This document shows positions 28,753 to 37,415 of a stretch of DNA of 64,000 nt, piece by piece. The notes beneath the pieces are model-generated. The model worked only from the letters and a program-made list of their open reading frames with translations, did not search any database and was not told where the DNA came from. A program made the translations under genes and the position numbers. How positions within the stretch are numbered: the stretch's first letter is position 1; each line of letters starts with the position of its first letter. Source of the DNA: Proteobacteria bacterium UBA2363 (GTDB taxonomy: Bacteria; Pseudomonadota; Gammaproteobacteria; Xanthomonadales; UBA2363); assembly GCA_002344355.1 (NCBI GenBank), contig DDTN01000019.1, forward strand, positions 229,789 to 293,788, given 5' to 3'.

Positions 28753-30063
28753 TCAGGTGCGCTCGAACAGCGCGATCGATTCCACGTGCGCGGTATGCGG
28801 GAACATGTCCATGACGCCGGCCGCGGCCAGGCGGTAGCCGTGCCGCTCGACCAGCAGGCGCGCGTCGCGCGCCAGGCTGCCCGGATGGCAGGACACGTAG
28901 ACCAGCCGCGCGGCGTCCGGGAAGCGCAACTGCTCCAGCACCGCCTGGGCGCCGGTGCGCGGCGGATCGATCAGCACCGCGTCGATGCCGCGCCCCGCCC
29001 AGGGCGCATCGCGCAGGTCGCCGGCCAGGTCGACCGCCAGGAACTGCGCGTTGCCGATGCCGTTGGCCGTGGCATTGGCCGCTGCCCGGGCGACCAGGCC
29101 GGCATCGCCCTCGATGCCGGTCACCCGCCCGGCGCGCCGGGCGATCGGCAGGCTGAAGTTGCCCAGCCCGCAGAACAGGTCGAGCACGTGCTGGTCCGGA
29201 CCCGGCGCCAGCAGCGCCAGCGCCTGGCCGATCATCGCCTCGTTGAGGGCCCCGTTGACCTGGATGAAGTCCAGCGGCTCGAACCGGTAGCTCAGGCCCT
29301 CGGCGGCCAGCGTGAACGCCAGCGCGTGCTGGGCCGGCCACAGCAGGCGGACGCTGTCGGCGCCGCCCGGCTGCAGGTAGATGGCCAGGCCGTGCTCGCG
29401 GCCGAATTCGGACAACAGGCTCCGGTCAGCCTCGCCCAGGTCGACGAGATTGCGGAACACCAGCGCGGGCATGCCGTCGCCGGCGGCGACCTCGATCTGG
29501 GCGATGCGGCTGGCCGATTGCAGGCGACCGACCAGCTCGCCCAGCGCGCCGACCAGGGGCCCGACCCGGGGGTCGAGAACCGGGCAGTCGCGGACGTCGG
29601 CGATGAAGCGCGGCTGGCGTTCGCGGAACCCGACCAGCACCCTGCCCTTCTTCGGCACGTCCTTGACCGACAGCCGCGCCTTGCGCCGGTAGCCCCAGGC
29701 CTGCGCGACCAGCGGCGCCAGCACCCGGTCCGGCTGCAGGCCGCCGATCCGTCGCAGGTTCTCGAGCAGCTGCTTCTGCTTGGCGGCGATCTGCGCCGCC
29801 GGCGCGAGGTGCTGCAGCACGCAGCCGCCGCACACCCCGAAGTGCCGGCAGCGCGGCTCGACCCGGTCCGGGGAGGCCTCGAGGACCTCGACCAGCACCG
29901 CCTCGTCGTAGTCCCGGCCGCGCCGGCTGCGCCGGGCGAGCACGCGCTCGCCGGGCAGGGCGTCCTCGACGAACACCACCTTGCCGTCGACGCGGGCGAC
30001 GCCGCGCCCCTCGTGGCTGAGGTCGTCGATCAGGGTCTCGAACGGCGGCGCGTCCGTGCGCAT
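28753..30063 (-). CDS. rlmD: 23S rRNA (uracil-1939-C5) methyltransferase RlmD
   Basis: 436 residues. An N-terminal TRAM domain (about 5-62; LSHEGRGVARVDGKVVFVE) is followed by the Fe-S cluster cysteines Cys72, Cys78, Cys81 (RCRHFGVCGGCVLQH) and Cys160 (RDCPVLDP). The SAM-binding Rossmann domain has VLDLFCGLGNFSLPIA, the DPPRTGA motif, and the catalytic Cys in YVSCHPGSLARD. It methylates U1939 of 23S rRNA. The start at 30063 is the family N-terminus; a long open frame continues upstream without coding character. It heads the tight run rlmD-CYTH-nagZ. Confidence 0.95.
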   Translation of the reverse strand: MRTDAPPFETLIDDLSHEGRGVARVDGKVVFVEDALPGERVLARRSRRGRDYDEAVLVEVLEASPDRVEPRCRHFGVCGGCVLQHLAPAAQIAAKQKQLLENLRRIGGLQPDRVLAPLVAQAWGYRRKARLSVKDVPKKGRVLVGFRERQPRFIADVRDCPVLDPRVGPLVGALGELVGRLQSASRIAQIEVAAGDGMPALVFRNLVDLGEADRSLLSEFGREHGLAIYLQPGGADSVRLLWPAQHALAFTLAAEGLSYRFEPLDFIQVNGALNEAMIGQALALLAPGPDQHVLDLFCGLGNFSLPIARRAGRVTGIEGDAGLVARAAANATANGIGNAQFLAVDLAGDLRDAPWAGRGIDAVLIDPPRTGAQAVLEQLRFPDAARLVYVSCHPGSLARDARLLVERHGYRLAAAGVMDMFPHTAHVESIALFERT

Positions 30064-30167
30064 GAAGGGTCTTCCTGCTTCTGGCGGGGGTGGGCAAGCC
30101 CGACGGAGACGCCGGGCCCGCCATTGTCGCAGATGCCGCGGTCCCGGCCGCGGCCGCCGTCCGCCGG

Positions 30168-30749
30168 CTACTTGCGGGTCCAGGCGCCGCTGGCGTCCTG
30201 GTAGTACCAGCCGGCGCGCGCCTGCTCGATCCATTGCCGGGCGAAGGTGGCGCGGATGTCGTCCTCCCAGTCCGGCTGGCCGTTGGCCAGGGCGATCTCC
30301 CGGTACACCGCGTCGCGGTCGCGGTTGTCCTCGGCGACCGCCTGGTTGACCGCATTGCGATCGCGCAGGGCCAGCGAGGACGCGTCGCGCACCGCGATCC
30401 GGCCGTCCCGGGTCATGCCGAGCACGCCGGACTCGAAGTGCGGCCTCAAGGTCTCGAACCGCACGCGCATGCGCTCGCGGATGGCGGTGATCGCCGGCGT
30501 GCGGACGTTGATGTCGGCCTGCGCATGGGCGCTGGCGACCGGCAGGAACAGCGCGCGCAGGTCGACGCCGGCACCCCGGTTGCCCCGGGGCGGCGCCTCG
30601 CCATCGTCGGCGCCGTTGCCGATCACGTCGTTGACGAATTCGCGCGCGGCCTGCTCGGCCTGCGCCGCCGGGAAGTAGACGTTGATGGTCACGCACGCGG
30701 CCAGGAACAGCGCGGCGGCGGGCAGGATCCAGCGGATCGGTCGGGACAT
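30168..30749 (-). CDS. YdbL family (DUF1318) lipoprotein-like periplasmic protein
   Basis: 193 residues. Signal with lipobox-like LFLAAC (Cys20), directly followed by VTINVYFPAAQAEQAAREFV, the conserved start of the DUF1318 family. The C-terminal half contains LGMTRDGRIAVRDAS, INVRTPAITAIRERM and IALANGQPDWEDDIR, typical of YdbL. In E. coli YdbL is periplasmic and works with YdbH and lipoprotein YnbE in lipid transport between membranes. Here the ydbH-like gene lies 205 bases upstream on the same strand with no ynbE between. The E. coli protein is shorter and is not acylated, so the lipobox Cys may take over the missing lipoprotein's anchoring; that is speculation. Confidence 0.8.
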   Translation of the reverse strand: MSRPIRWILPAAALFLAACVTINVYFPAAQAEQAAREFVNDVIGNGADDGEAPPRGNRGAGVDLRALFLPVASAHAQADINVRTPAITAIRERMRVRFETLRPHFESGVLGMTRDGRIAVRDASSLALRDRNAVNQAVAEDNRDRDAVYREIALANGQPDWEDDIRATFARQWIEQARAGWYYQDASGAWTRK

Positions 30750-30953
30750 TGCAGGCTCCATGGCGGCCCTGGCGGCGCCGCGCCGGGCTGGCGGCGGCGG
30801 CCGGTCCGCGCTCGGCCTGGACTGGCGGACCGGCCAAGGGTACGGCAGCGCGATGACCGGCGGCTGTCCCGGCACCCGCGGCGAGGCGGCCGGGGGGCGC
30901 GGCGGTGCCGCGCCGCGAGGCCAGAGGGCCTCGGGCGCCGGGCCGGTGCCGTC

Positions 30954-32984
30954 TCAGCGGACCTCCGGGGCCTGGCCGGCCACTGCCGCCCGCAGACGCG
31001 CCACCAGGACCGGCCAGTCGACCTGTCGCTGGAAGCCGCGGATGGTGATCAGCGGCAATCCCGCCCCCTGCAGCAGGGTGAAGCCGCCGGCCGCGTCGTC
31101 CAGCCCGCCCATGGTGCAGACCTCGTTGACCAGCCGGCAGTCCAGGCCGATGCGCCGGTAGCCGAAGCTGTCGAAGACGCCGAGCAGGCGCCCCTGCAGG
31201 CCGCTGGAGCCGCCGCCGCCGAGCCGGGTCAACTGGTCGACGGCCAGCTGGCTGATCCGGCGCCGGCCCGATTCCCGGGTGCGCAGGCGGGCATCGAAGG
31301 CCACCGGGCGCCAGCCCAGCAGGCGCAGGCCCGCGATGTCGCCATCGAGGCGACCCTCGATGCGCCCGAATCCGAACACCTCGGTGAGCGGGACCAGGTC
31401 GAGGCCACGCAGGTGGATGTCGGCGGACAGCGCCGGCGCCACCCCGAACGGCCGCTCGATCACCAGGCCCTCGATCCGGGCCTCGCCGTCGAAGGCCTCG
31501 ATGCGGATGCCGCCGCCGACCGCCAGCCGACCGCTGTCCAGACGCAGTTCCGGCAGGCTGCCATCGAGCCGGCCCGGGAACGCCGGCCAGCCGAAGCCGG
31601 CGGCCAGGGTGTCGATACGGGCATCGGCAAGCTCGATGTCGCCGGTCAGTCGCACCGGGTGCCCCCCCAGCACGGCCAGGCGCAGGTCCCGCAACCGCAG
31701 GTCGCCGCCGGCCAGGCCGAGCTGCACGGGCGCCTGCGCGGCGATCGCGCCGTCCGCCGCCTGGGCACGCAGCTGCCCCGGGCCCAGCGCCAGCCCGTAC
31801 AGCGACAGGCCGCGCCAGGCCAGTTGCACCGGTGCCGGCGGCTGCCCGGAGGCACGCAGCGCCAGTTTGCCGGCCAGGCCCTCGATCGCGTAGGCGCCGC
31901 CGCGGTGGCGCAGTCCCATCGCCGCCGGCCTCGCGTCGAGGCTGAGCAGGCCCTGGCCGGACTGCCAGACCGCACTGGCCTCCAGCGCGCCGGAGGCCAC
32001 CAGGTCGGCCAGCCCGAGGCCGGCCAGGGTGCCATCAACATAGCGTTCCCGATGGCGGTCGAGATCGATCCGGCCGGACACCTGTACCCGGCCCGGCCAG
32101 CCCTCGACACCGGCCAGGGGCGCCGCCGAGCCCTCGATGCGGGTGTCGCCGTCGACCAGGCGCAGGTCGCGCAGCTCGACACCGCCAGGGCCGCTGCGCA
32201 GATCGACGGTCAGCGCCACCGCGCTGCCGGCCGGCCAGCTCACGAACACCGGTCCGACCAGCAGATCGCCGGCAGCCAGCGTCGGTCGCGCGGACAGCGC
32301 CAGGGCGCCGCCGGCAGCGATGCGCAGATCGATGCCGCCGGCCAGGTCCAGCGCCTCGAACGCGACCGCGCCGGCCGCGGCTTCCGCCGCCAGACCGCTG
32401 GCCTGGACGTGCCCGCGCCAGCGGGTATCGGTGCCCGTCCGTCCCTGCTCGAGCCGGCCGTCGATGCGGCCGTCGCGCCAGGCCACGCCCGGCAGCACCG
32501 GCGCCAGCCAGGCGGCCGGCATGCGCCGCGCCTGCACGGCCAGCGCCCGCCCCGCGAGGGGCAGGTCGACCTGCACCTCGGCGATGCCGCGGCCCAGGCG
32601 CAACTGTCCCTGCGCAAGGGCCAGGTCGCCGCGCCAGGTCAGCTGCCAGCCGGACGCACCGTCCCGCCAGTGCAGCGGGCCCTGGCACTGCCACAGCGGC
32701 GGCTCGCTGGCCGCCACCTCGGCCAGGGCACAGGCGAACCGCACCTCGGCCAGGTCCAGCCCGGCCGCCGGCAGGCGCAGGCGCCGTGCCGACAGGGTCA
32801 GGTGGCCGCCCGCAGCGGCCTCGGCTGCCGGCACCTGCGCCAGGCGCAGGCCCTCGACCTGGATCTGCCCATGGTCGATCCGCTCCACGCGCAATTGCAC
32901 CGCGTGGCGCGGCAGCGCCGCGTGCAGGGGCATCGCCGCCAGGACCAGCAGCACGGCCAGCCACCGCGAGCGGACTGCGGCCAC
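30954..32984 (-). CDS. YdbH-like AsmA-family intermembrane bridge protein
   Basis: About 676 residues from a GTG at 32984, the only start that places a signal/anchor segment (SRWLAVLLVLAAMPLHA) at the N-terminus; an ATG further upstream overlaps the next gene. The rest is repetitive amphipathic beta sequence with many alternating hydrophobic strands (for example VELRDLRLVDGDTRIEG, LRLRDLRLAVLGGHPV), as in AsmA/YdbH/TamB proteins that form lipid-conducting grooves. The C-terminal 70 residues (QGRLLGVFDSFGYRRIGLDCRLVNEVCTMGG) match the dicarboxylate-transport domain of YdbH. It is shorter than E. coli YdbH (879). Role by homology: redundant with TamB and YhdP in carrying phospholipid to the outer membrane. 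Confidence 0.75.
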   Translation of the reverse strand: MAAVRSRWLAVLLVLAAMPLHAALPRHAVQLRVERIDHGQIQVEGLRLAQVPAAEAAAGGHLTLSARRLRLPAAGLDLAEVRFACALAEVAASEPPLWQCQGPLHWRDGASGWQLTWRGDLALAQGQLRLGRGIAEVQVDLPLAGRALAVQARRMPAAWLAPVLPGVAWRDGRIDGRLEQGRTGTDTRWRGHVQASGLAAEAAAGAVAFEALDLAGGIDLRIAAGGALALSARPTLAAGDLLVGPVFVSWPAGSAVALTVDLRSGPGGVELRDLRLVDGDTRIEGSAAPLAGVEGWPGRVQVSGRIDLDRHRERYVDGTLAGLGLADLVASGALEASAVWQSGQGLLSLDARPAAMGLRHRGGAYAIEGLAGKLALRASGQPPAPVQLAWRGLSLYGLALGPGQLRAQAADGAIAAQAPVQLGLAGGDLRLRDLRLAVLGGHPVRLTGDIELADARIDTLAAGFGWPAFPGRLDGSLPELRLDSGRLAVGGGIRIEAFDGEARIEGLVIERPFGVAPALSADIHLRGLDLVPLTEVFGFGRIEGRLDGDIAGLRLLGWRPVAFDARLRTRESGRRRISQLAVDQLTRLGGGGSSGLQGRLLGVFDSFGYRRIGLDCRLVNEVCTMGGLDDAAGGFTLLQGAGLPLITIRGFQRQVDWPVLVARLRAAVAGQAPEVR

Positions 32985-33063
32985 GTGGCCGCGCCGGCGG
33001 CCGGGCGCCGCTTGACCCCCGGCGAGCTCATGCGCACGCTGGGGGCCGGCCGGGGGAGCAGGC

Positions 33064-33810
33064 ATGGACGGAAGCAGCGTCCTCATCGTCGAGGACCATA
33101 CGATGATCGCCACCTGGCTGACCAGCGTGCTGGAGACCGCCGGCTACCGGACCTGCCTGGCCCGCGACCTGCGCCAGGCGCGCGCGCTCCTGCAGGCCCG
33201 GCGCTTCGATGTCTGGCTGTGCGACCTGCACCTGCCCGACGGTACGGCCATCGAGCTGCTGGCCTGGCCGGAGCACGCCCCGGCCATCGCCCTGACCGCC
33301 GATCTCGATGCCGACCGCCAGCGGCACCTGGCGCAGGCCGGCTTCGCGGCGGTGCTCGGCAAGCCCTGCACGTCCGACCGCCTGCTCGCGGCCCTGGCCG
33401 GCCTGACCCCGCCACCGCCGGCGACCATGGCCTGCGCCGCACCGCCCGATGCAGGGCCGGCAGGCGCCGGGATCGCCGTTCTCGACGACGACCTGGCCCT
33501 GCGCAGCTGCGGCGACACCGCCACGGTCAGAGCCCTGCGCGAATTGCTGGCGGCGGAACTTCGCACGCTGCCGGCGCGCCTGGACGGGCCCTGGACGCCG
33601 GCCGGCCGCGACGCCGTCGACGACGAGCTGCACCGGCTGGCGGCGGCCGCGCGCTGGTGCGGGGCGCTGGCCCTGGCCCGGCACCTGGACTGGCTTCGGC
33701 CCCGGCTGGTCAGGGACCCCGATCCCGACCGCCTGCGGCCCGGCCTGCTGGCGCAACTGCTGCACCTGCGCGCGGCGATCGGCGCCTGGCTGGACGCCGG
33801 CGGCACCTGA
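33064..33810 (+). CDS. Response regulator with receiver and C-terminal Hpt-like domain
   Basis: 248 residues. The receiver domain (1-115) has the acidic pair Glu10-Asp11, phospho-acceptor Asp54 (WLCDLHLPDG), Thr78 and Lys100 (LGKP). After a Pro-rich linker and a stretch rich in Ala, residues 150-245 are helical with ELHRLAAAARWCGALALA, a divergent phosphotransfer (Hpt) signature in which His190 would be the acceptor. There is no DNA-binding or enzymatic output domain, so it should act as a relay protein. No histidine kinase is adjacent, so it is an orphan. It is divergent from the ydbH-like gene. Confidence 0.8.
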   Translation: MDGSSVLIVEDHTMIATWLTSVLETAGYRTCLARDLRQARALLQARRFDVWLCDLHLPDGTAIELLAWPEHAPAIALTADLDADRQRHLAQAGFAAVLGKPCTSDRLLAALAGLTPPPPATMACAAPPDAGPAGAGIAVLDDDLALRSCGDTATVRALRELLAAELRTLPARLDGPWTPAGRDAVDDELHRLAAAARWCGALALARHLDWLRPRLVRDPDPDRLRPGLLAQLLHLRAAIGAWLDAGGT

Positions 33811-33878
33811 GGCGGGCACCCGGGGAACCCCTGGTGCGGCGGGCCGGTACCCGCCGCCACGCATCGGCCGCGCCCGCC

Positions 33879-34541
33879 TCAGTCCCTTTTCCGCCAGCGC
33901 GTGAGCTGGAGCAGGGCCGCCGCGACGAGCCCATAGCCGACCAGGATGGCCCCGGCGTTGGCCAGAGCCGCGCCGTAGCCCAGCCGCGGCACGTCGATGA
34001 AGGGGTACGGGTACAGTCCGGTGAGCTCGCCCCGGGCCAGCGCATAGACCAGGTAGGCCATCGGCCAGACCAGCCACCACGGCCACTGCCGCCAGCGCAG
34101 ACGCGCCCGGCCCGGCACCCGCCACCACCACAGCAGGTAGCCGGCCGGCACCAGGTAGTGCAGCAGCTGGTCGGCCAGCAGCTGCCAGCCGCGGGGATCC
34201 CAGACCTGCCGCAACAGCAGGTGGTAGGCGATCGCGACCACAGCGATGCCTGCCGCGGCCACGGCGGCGGTGCCCGGTCGCCGCAGCCAGCCCGGGCGAC
34301 CGCGCCGCCCTGCCCCGGCCCAGGCGGTCAGGACCAGCGCGACCAGCAGGTTGGACAGGATCGTGAAGAAGCCGGTGTAGACCAGCAGGCCATGGCCGAT
34401 GCCATGGCCGTTGGCGAGGGCCAGCCGCACCGACAGCAGCAGTTGCAGCAGCAGCGCCGCCCAGGCCAGCAGCGCCAGGGCGGCACTGGCCAGGCGCACC
34501 GCAAGCGTGGGCGCATCGTCGGCTGCGCGGATGATCGGCAT
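33879..34541 (-). CDS. Pr6Pr family integral membrane protein
   Basis: 220 residues with six predicted membrane spans. The pattern FFTILSNLLVALVLTAW, HYLVPAGYLLWWWR and LVYALARGELTGLYPYPFIDVPRLGYG is that of the Pr6Pr (six-helix, FAR-17a/AIG1-like) family. The P-Y-P-F-[IL]-D motif near the C-terminus is characteristic. No biochemical role is established for bacterial members. The start at 34541 begins just before the first hydrophobic helix; the open frame upstream is Arg-rich and not membrane-like. It lies downstream of recO but is separated by about 145 bases. Confidence 0.83.
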   Translation of the reverse strand: MPIIRAADDAPTLAVRLASAALALLAWAALLLQLLLSVRLALANGHGIGHGLLVYTGFFTILSNLLVALVLTAWAGAGRRGRPGWLRRPGTAAVAAAGIAVVAIAYHLLLRQVWDPRGWQLLADQLLHYLVPAGYLLWWWRVPGRARLRWRQWPWWLVWPMAYLVYALARGELTGLYPYPFIDVPRLGYGAALANAGAILVGYGLVAAALLQLTRWRKRD

Positions 34542-34685
34542 GGTCGTGCGACCCGGTTGCAGGGAAGACGGCGGCAGGCGGGCGGACGCAGGACGCCAGA
34601 GGGACCGTCTCCGGACGTCCCGCGGACCCGATCGTAGTGCCACCGGCGGCCGGCGCAACCGCGGCCCGACCGCTGTGGCCGTGCT

Positions 34686-35447
34686 TCAGTCCCCGGGATC
34701 CTCGCCGCCCCCCGGCTGCAGGCGCCACTGCGCCGCCAGGCGCAGGCTGCGCAGGGGCGCGCCGTCGAGACGGTGGCCGATCACCCGCCGCGACAATGCG
34801 CGCAGGGCCGAGAGTTGGGCCGGCGCCGGCTGCCGGTCGCCGGCCCAGGCCAGCAGCACCTCACCGCGCACGCGCGGCCAGGGACTCGCCGGCGACCAGG
34901 CCCGGGCGCCCTGGTCGGGATCGAAGGCGTAGTCGGCCGCCGGGTCGAGGGCGACGCCGTCCTCGTCGTGCGCCAGCACCAGCGCGTAGCCGGCCAGGGC
35001 CAGCAGGTCGCGCTCGAAGCGGCGCAGGGACCACGCCAGTGCCGCGGGCGGCGTCGCCGGCAGCCGCGCCAGCTCGGCCAGCCAGTCGCGGTAGCGCCGG
35101 AACAGCTCGGGCACCGGATCGCCGCGCCCGGTCAGGCGCTGGACCAGCTCGTTGACGTACAGGGCCGCGAACAGCCGGTCGCCGACCGGCCGCTGCGGTA
35201 CGCCGTCGGCCTCGACGGTGGCCAGGGTCAAGAGCTCGCCGGCCCCGGCCGCGGACAGCCGCAGGGGCCGGAACGGCTCCAGCAGGGCACGGCGCAGGGA
35301 CTGGCCGCGGCTGCCGCCGCGCGCCCCTTGCGCGACCAGGCCGAGGCGGCCATGGCGGGCGGTCAGCACCTCGACCAGCAGGCTGGTCTCCCGGTACGGC
35401 CGGGCCTCGAGCAGCCAGGCCGCCTCGTTGTCCAGGCGCAGGGCCAT
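34686..35447 (-). CDS. recO: DNA repair protein RecO
   Basis: 253 residues. The N-terminal OB fold (about 1-80) has EAAWLLEARPYRETSLLVEVLTARHGRLGLVAQGARG; the C-terminal helical domain contains YVNELVQRLTGRGDPVPELF and FERDLLALAGYAL. The zinc-binding cysteines found in some RecO are absent, as in E. coli. It loads RecA on SSB-coated ssDNA with RecR. It closes the lepA-lepB-DUF4845-rnc-era-recO run, 21 bases downstream of era. Confidence 0.93.
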   Translation of the reverse strand: MALRLDNEAAWLLEARPYRETSLLVEVLTARHGRLGLVAQGARGGSRGQSLRRALLEPFRPLRLSAAGAGELLTLATVEADGVPQRPVGDRLFAALYVNELVQRLTGRGDPVPELFRRYRDWLAELARLPATPPAALAWSLRRFERDLLALAGYALVLAHDEDGVALDPAADYAFDPDQGARAWSPASPWPRVRGEVLLAWAGDRQPAPAQLSALRALSRRVIGHRLDGAPLRSLRLAAQWRLQPGGGEDPGD

Positions 35448-35468
35448 GGCCGGCCGCCGGTGCCCTGG

Positions 35469-36365
35469 TCAGTCGCCGTAGCCGAGGTCGCGCAGGGCGC
35501 GTTCGTCATCGGACCAGCCGCGCCGGACCTTGACCCACAGCTCCAGGTGCACCTTGCCGTCGAACAGCTGCTCCATGGCCAGCCGGGCCCGGGTGCCGAT
35601 CTCCTTCAGGCGGCTGCCCTTGTCGCCGATCACGATCGCCTTCTGGCCATCGCGCTCGACCCAGATCGCCGCGTGGATGCGGCGCAGCCGGCCTTCCAGC
35701 GCGAACTGCTCGATCTCGACCGTGGTGGCGTAGGGCAGCTCCTGGCCGAGCTGCCGCATGACCTGCTCGCGGACCAGCTCGGCGGCCAGGAAGCGTTCGC
35801 TGCGGTCGGTCAGGGTGTCGTCGTCGTAGAGCGCCTCCTGTTCGGGCAGGGCCTGGACGATGCCCGCCTCCAGCCGGTCCAGCCCGTCCCGGCGCCGCGC
35901 CGAGACCAGGAAGACCCCGGACAGGTGCGCGGCGCCGCCGACCTCGGCCAGCCAGGGCAAAAGCGTCGACTTGTCCTTGACCAGGTCGATCTTGTTGACC
36001 GCCAGCAGGCAGGGCACGCCGGCCTCGGCGAGCGCCCGGGCGACCGCCTGGTCCTCGGCGGTCCAGCGCCCGGCCTCGACCACGTGCACGCAGACGTCGG
36101 CGCCGGCCAGGGTGGCCTGCGCGGTGCGGTTGAGCTGGCGGTTCAGGGCCGAACCGCCGCCGCCGTGCAGGCCCGGCGTATCCAGGTAGCCGATCTGGCC
36201 GCGCTCCCGGGTGACCACGCCCAGGATGCGGTGCCGGGTGGTCTGCGGCTTCGGCGAGACGATGCACAGCCGCTGGCCGACCAGTGCGTTGAGCAGGGAG
36301 GACTTGCCGACATTGGGCCGGCCGACCAGGGCGACGTGGCCGCTGCGGAAGGTTTCATGATTCAT
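35469..36365 (-). CDS. era: GTPase Era
   Basis: 298 residues. G1 GRPNVGKSS (15-23), G2 KPQTTRHR, G3 DTPGLH, and G4 NKID are visible, followed by a C-terminal KH domain with IHAAIWVERDGQKAIVIGDKG binding 16S rRNA. Era checks 16S rRNA 3'-end maturation and 30S assembly. The start at 36365 overlaps the rnc stop (ATGA), so Era is coupled to RNase III, which processes the same rRNA precursors. Confidence 0.96.
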   Translation of the reverse strand: MNHETFRSGHVALVGRPNVGKSSLLNALVGQRLCIVSPKPQTTRHRILGVVTRERGQIGYLDTPGLHGGGGSALNRQLNRTAQATLAGADVCVHVVEAGRWTAEDQAVARALAEAGVPCLLAVNKIDLVKDKSTLLPWLAEVGGAAHLSGVFLVSARRRDGLDRLEAGIVQALPEQEALYDDDTLTDRSERFLAAELVREQVMRQLGQELPYATTVEIEQFALEGRLRRIHAAIWVERDGQKAIVIGDKGSRLKEIGTRARLAMEQLFDGKVHLELWVKVRRGWSDDERALRDLGYGD

Positions 36366-37054
36366 CGTCCTGGATCCTGTAGGAGGGCCAGCATCGCCTC
36401 GGCGGCGCGCTGTTCGGCCTGCTTGCGCGAGCCCGCCTGGCCCAGGGCCGGCTGCTCGCGGCCTTCGACCCGGCAGGCGACCGTGAACTGCTGGGCGTGC
36501 TCCGCCCCGCTGCGTTCCAGCACCTGGTACTCGGGCAACGGCCGCCCCCGCGATTGCAGCCACTCCTGCAGCCGCGACTTGGCGTCGGCCAGCTCGCGCA
36601 GGTCCAGGGCCGCGACGGCACCGGCGAAACGATGCCGCAACCAGTCGCGGCAGGCCGCCCAGCCGGCGTCCAGGTAGATCGCCGCAACCAGGGCCTCGAA
36701 GGCATCCGACAGGATCGACTCGCGGCGGAAGCCGCCGCTGCGCAACTCGCCCTGGCCCAGCCGCAGATGGTCGCCGAGTTCGAGCTGGCGCGCCTGCTCG
36801 GCCAGGCTCTCGCGCCGCACCAGGCGCGCGCGCAACCGGGTCAGGTCGCCCTCGGAGGCCTTCGGGTGGGCCTGGTAGAGCATCTCGGCGACCACCGCCC
36901 CGACCAGGCCGTCGCCCAGGAACTCCAGGCGCTCGTTGTGCGGCTGGCCGGCGCTGCGGTGGCTGAGCGCCTGCGCCAGCAGGGCCGGGTCGGCGAACCG
37001 GTGGCCCAGCCCGGGCAGGCTGTCAGCTGCCGCTGAGCCGCTCGACGCGCTCAA
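36362..37054 (-). CDS. rnc: Ribonuclease III, probable TTG start
   Basis: 230 residues from a TTG at 37054, close to the 226 of E. coli. The catalytic domain carries NERLEFLGDGLVGAVVAEML and the second acidic cluster ESILSDAFEALVAAIYLD; a dsRBD occupies about 160-228. The nearest in-frame ATG (37147) lies 31 codons further upstream, deep inside the DUF4845 gene, and adds a Ser/Arg-rich stretch foreign to the family. TTG gives the expected spacing of 15 residues before the LGHRF motif. The start overlaps DUF4845 by 32 bases, suggesting coupling. It processes rRNA and other dsRNA. Translation of era overlaps its stop. Confidence 0.88.
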   Translation of the reverse strand: MSASSGSAAADSLPGLGHRFADPALLAQALSHRSAGQPHNERLEFLGDGLVGAVVAEMLYQAHPKASEGDLTRLRARLVRRESLAEQARQLELGDHLRLGQGELRSGGFRRESILSDAFEALVAAIYLDAGWAACRDWLRHRFAGAVAALDLRELADAKSRLQEWLQSRGRPLPEYQVLERSGAEHAQQFTVACRVEGREQPALGQAGSRKQAEQRAAEAMLALLQDPGR

Positions 37055-37388
37055 AGGTCGCGATGAAGTCGAGGTTGCCGAACAGCGGACGCCTGACCTC
37101 GTACTTGACATGGATCTGCGGGCCGCCCTGCGTGGTGATGCGGACATTGTTGGGCTTCACCGACTCGACGTAGCTGGTGTACAGGCGCCGGTCGAACAGG
37201 GTCCGGATCTGGTCCGGCGCCATGTTGGCGATACCGGGCTCCTTGGCCAGGCCCTTCATCGCCGAGGACACGCTGTACCACTCCGAATAGACCGGAAACA
37301 GGCGCATGCCGACGTAGGCGAACAGGCCGGCGATGGCCAGGACGAACAGGAAACCGATCAACGTGATGCCGTGCTGCCCCTTGCGCAT
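37023..37388 (-). CDS. DUF4845 membrane protein
   Basis: 121 residues. One N-terminal membrane helix (GITLIGFLFVLAIAGLFAYV) after MRKGQH, then a periplasmic part with LFPVYSEWYSVSSAMKGLA and a C-terminal beta region (ITTQGGPQIHVKYEVRRPLFGNLDFIATFERVERL). This is the conserved DUF4845 found between lepB and rnc in Gammaproteobacteria. Function is unknown. The N-terminal GxTLIGFLFV is pilin-like in style. Its 3' end overlaps the likely start of rnc. Confidence 0.86.
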   Translation of the reverse strand: MRKGQHGITLIGFLFVLAIAGLFAYVGMRLFPVYSEWYSVSSAMKGLAKEPGIANMAPDQIRTLFDRRLYTSYVESVKPNNVRITTQGGPQIHVKYEVRRPLFGNLDFIATFERVERLSGS

Positions 37389-37415
37389 GGCGCGTGCTCC
37401 CCAAGCTGGTTCTGA

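Noticed and set aside
37055..37147. In-frame ATG at 37147 as start of rnc
   Set aside because: It would add 31 Ser/Arg-rich residues unlike the family and lies deep in the DUF4845 coding sequence.
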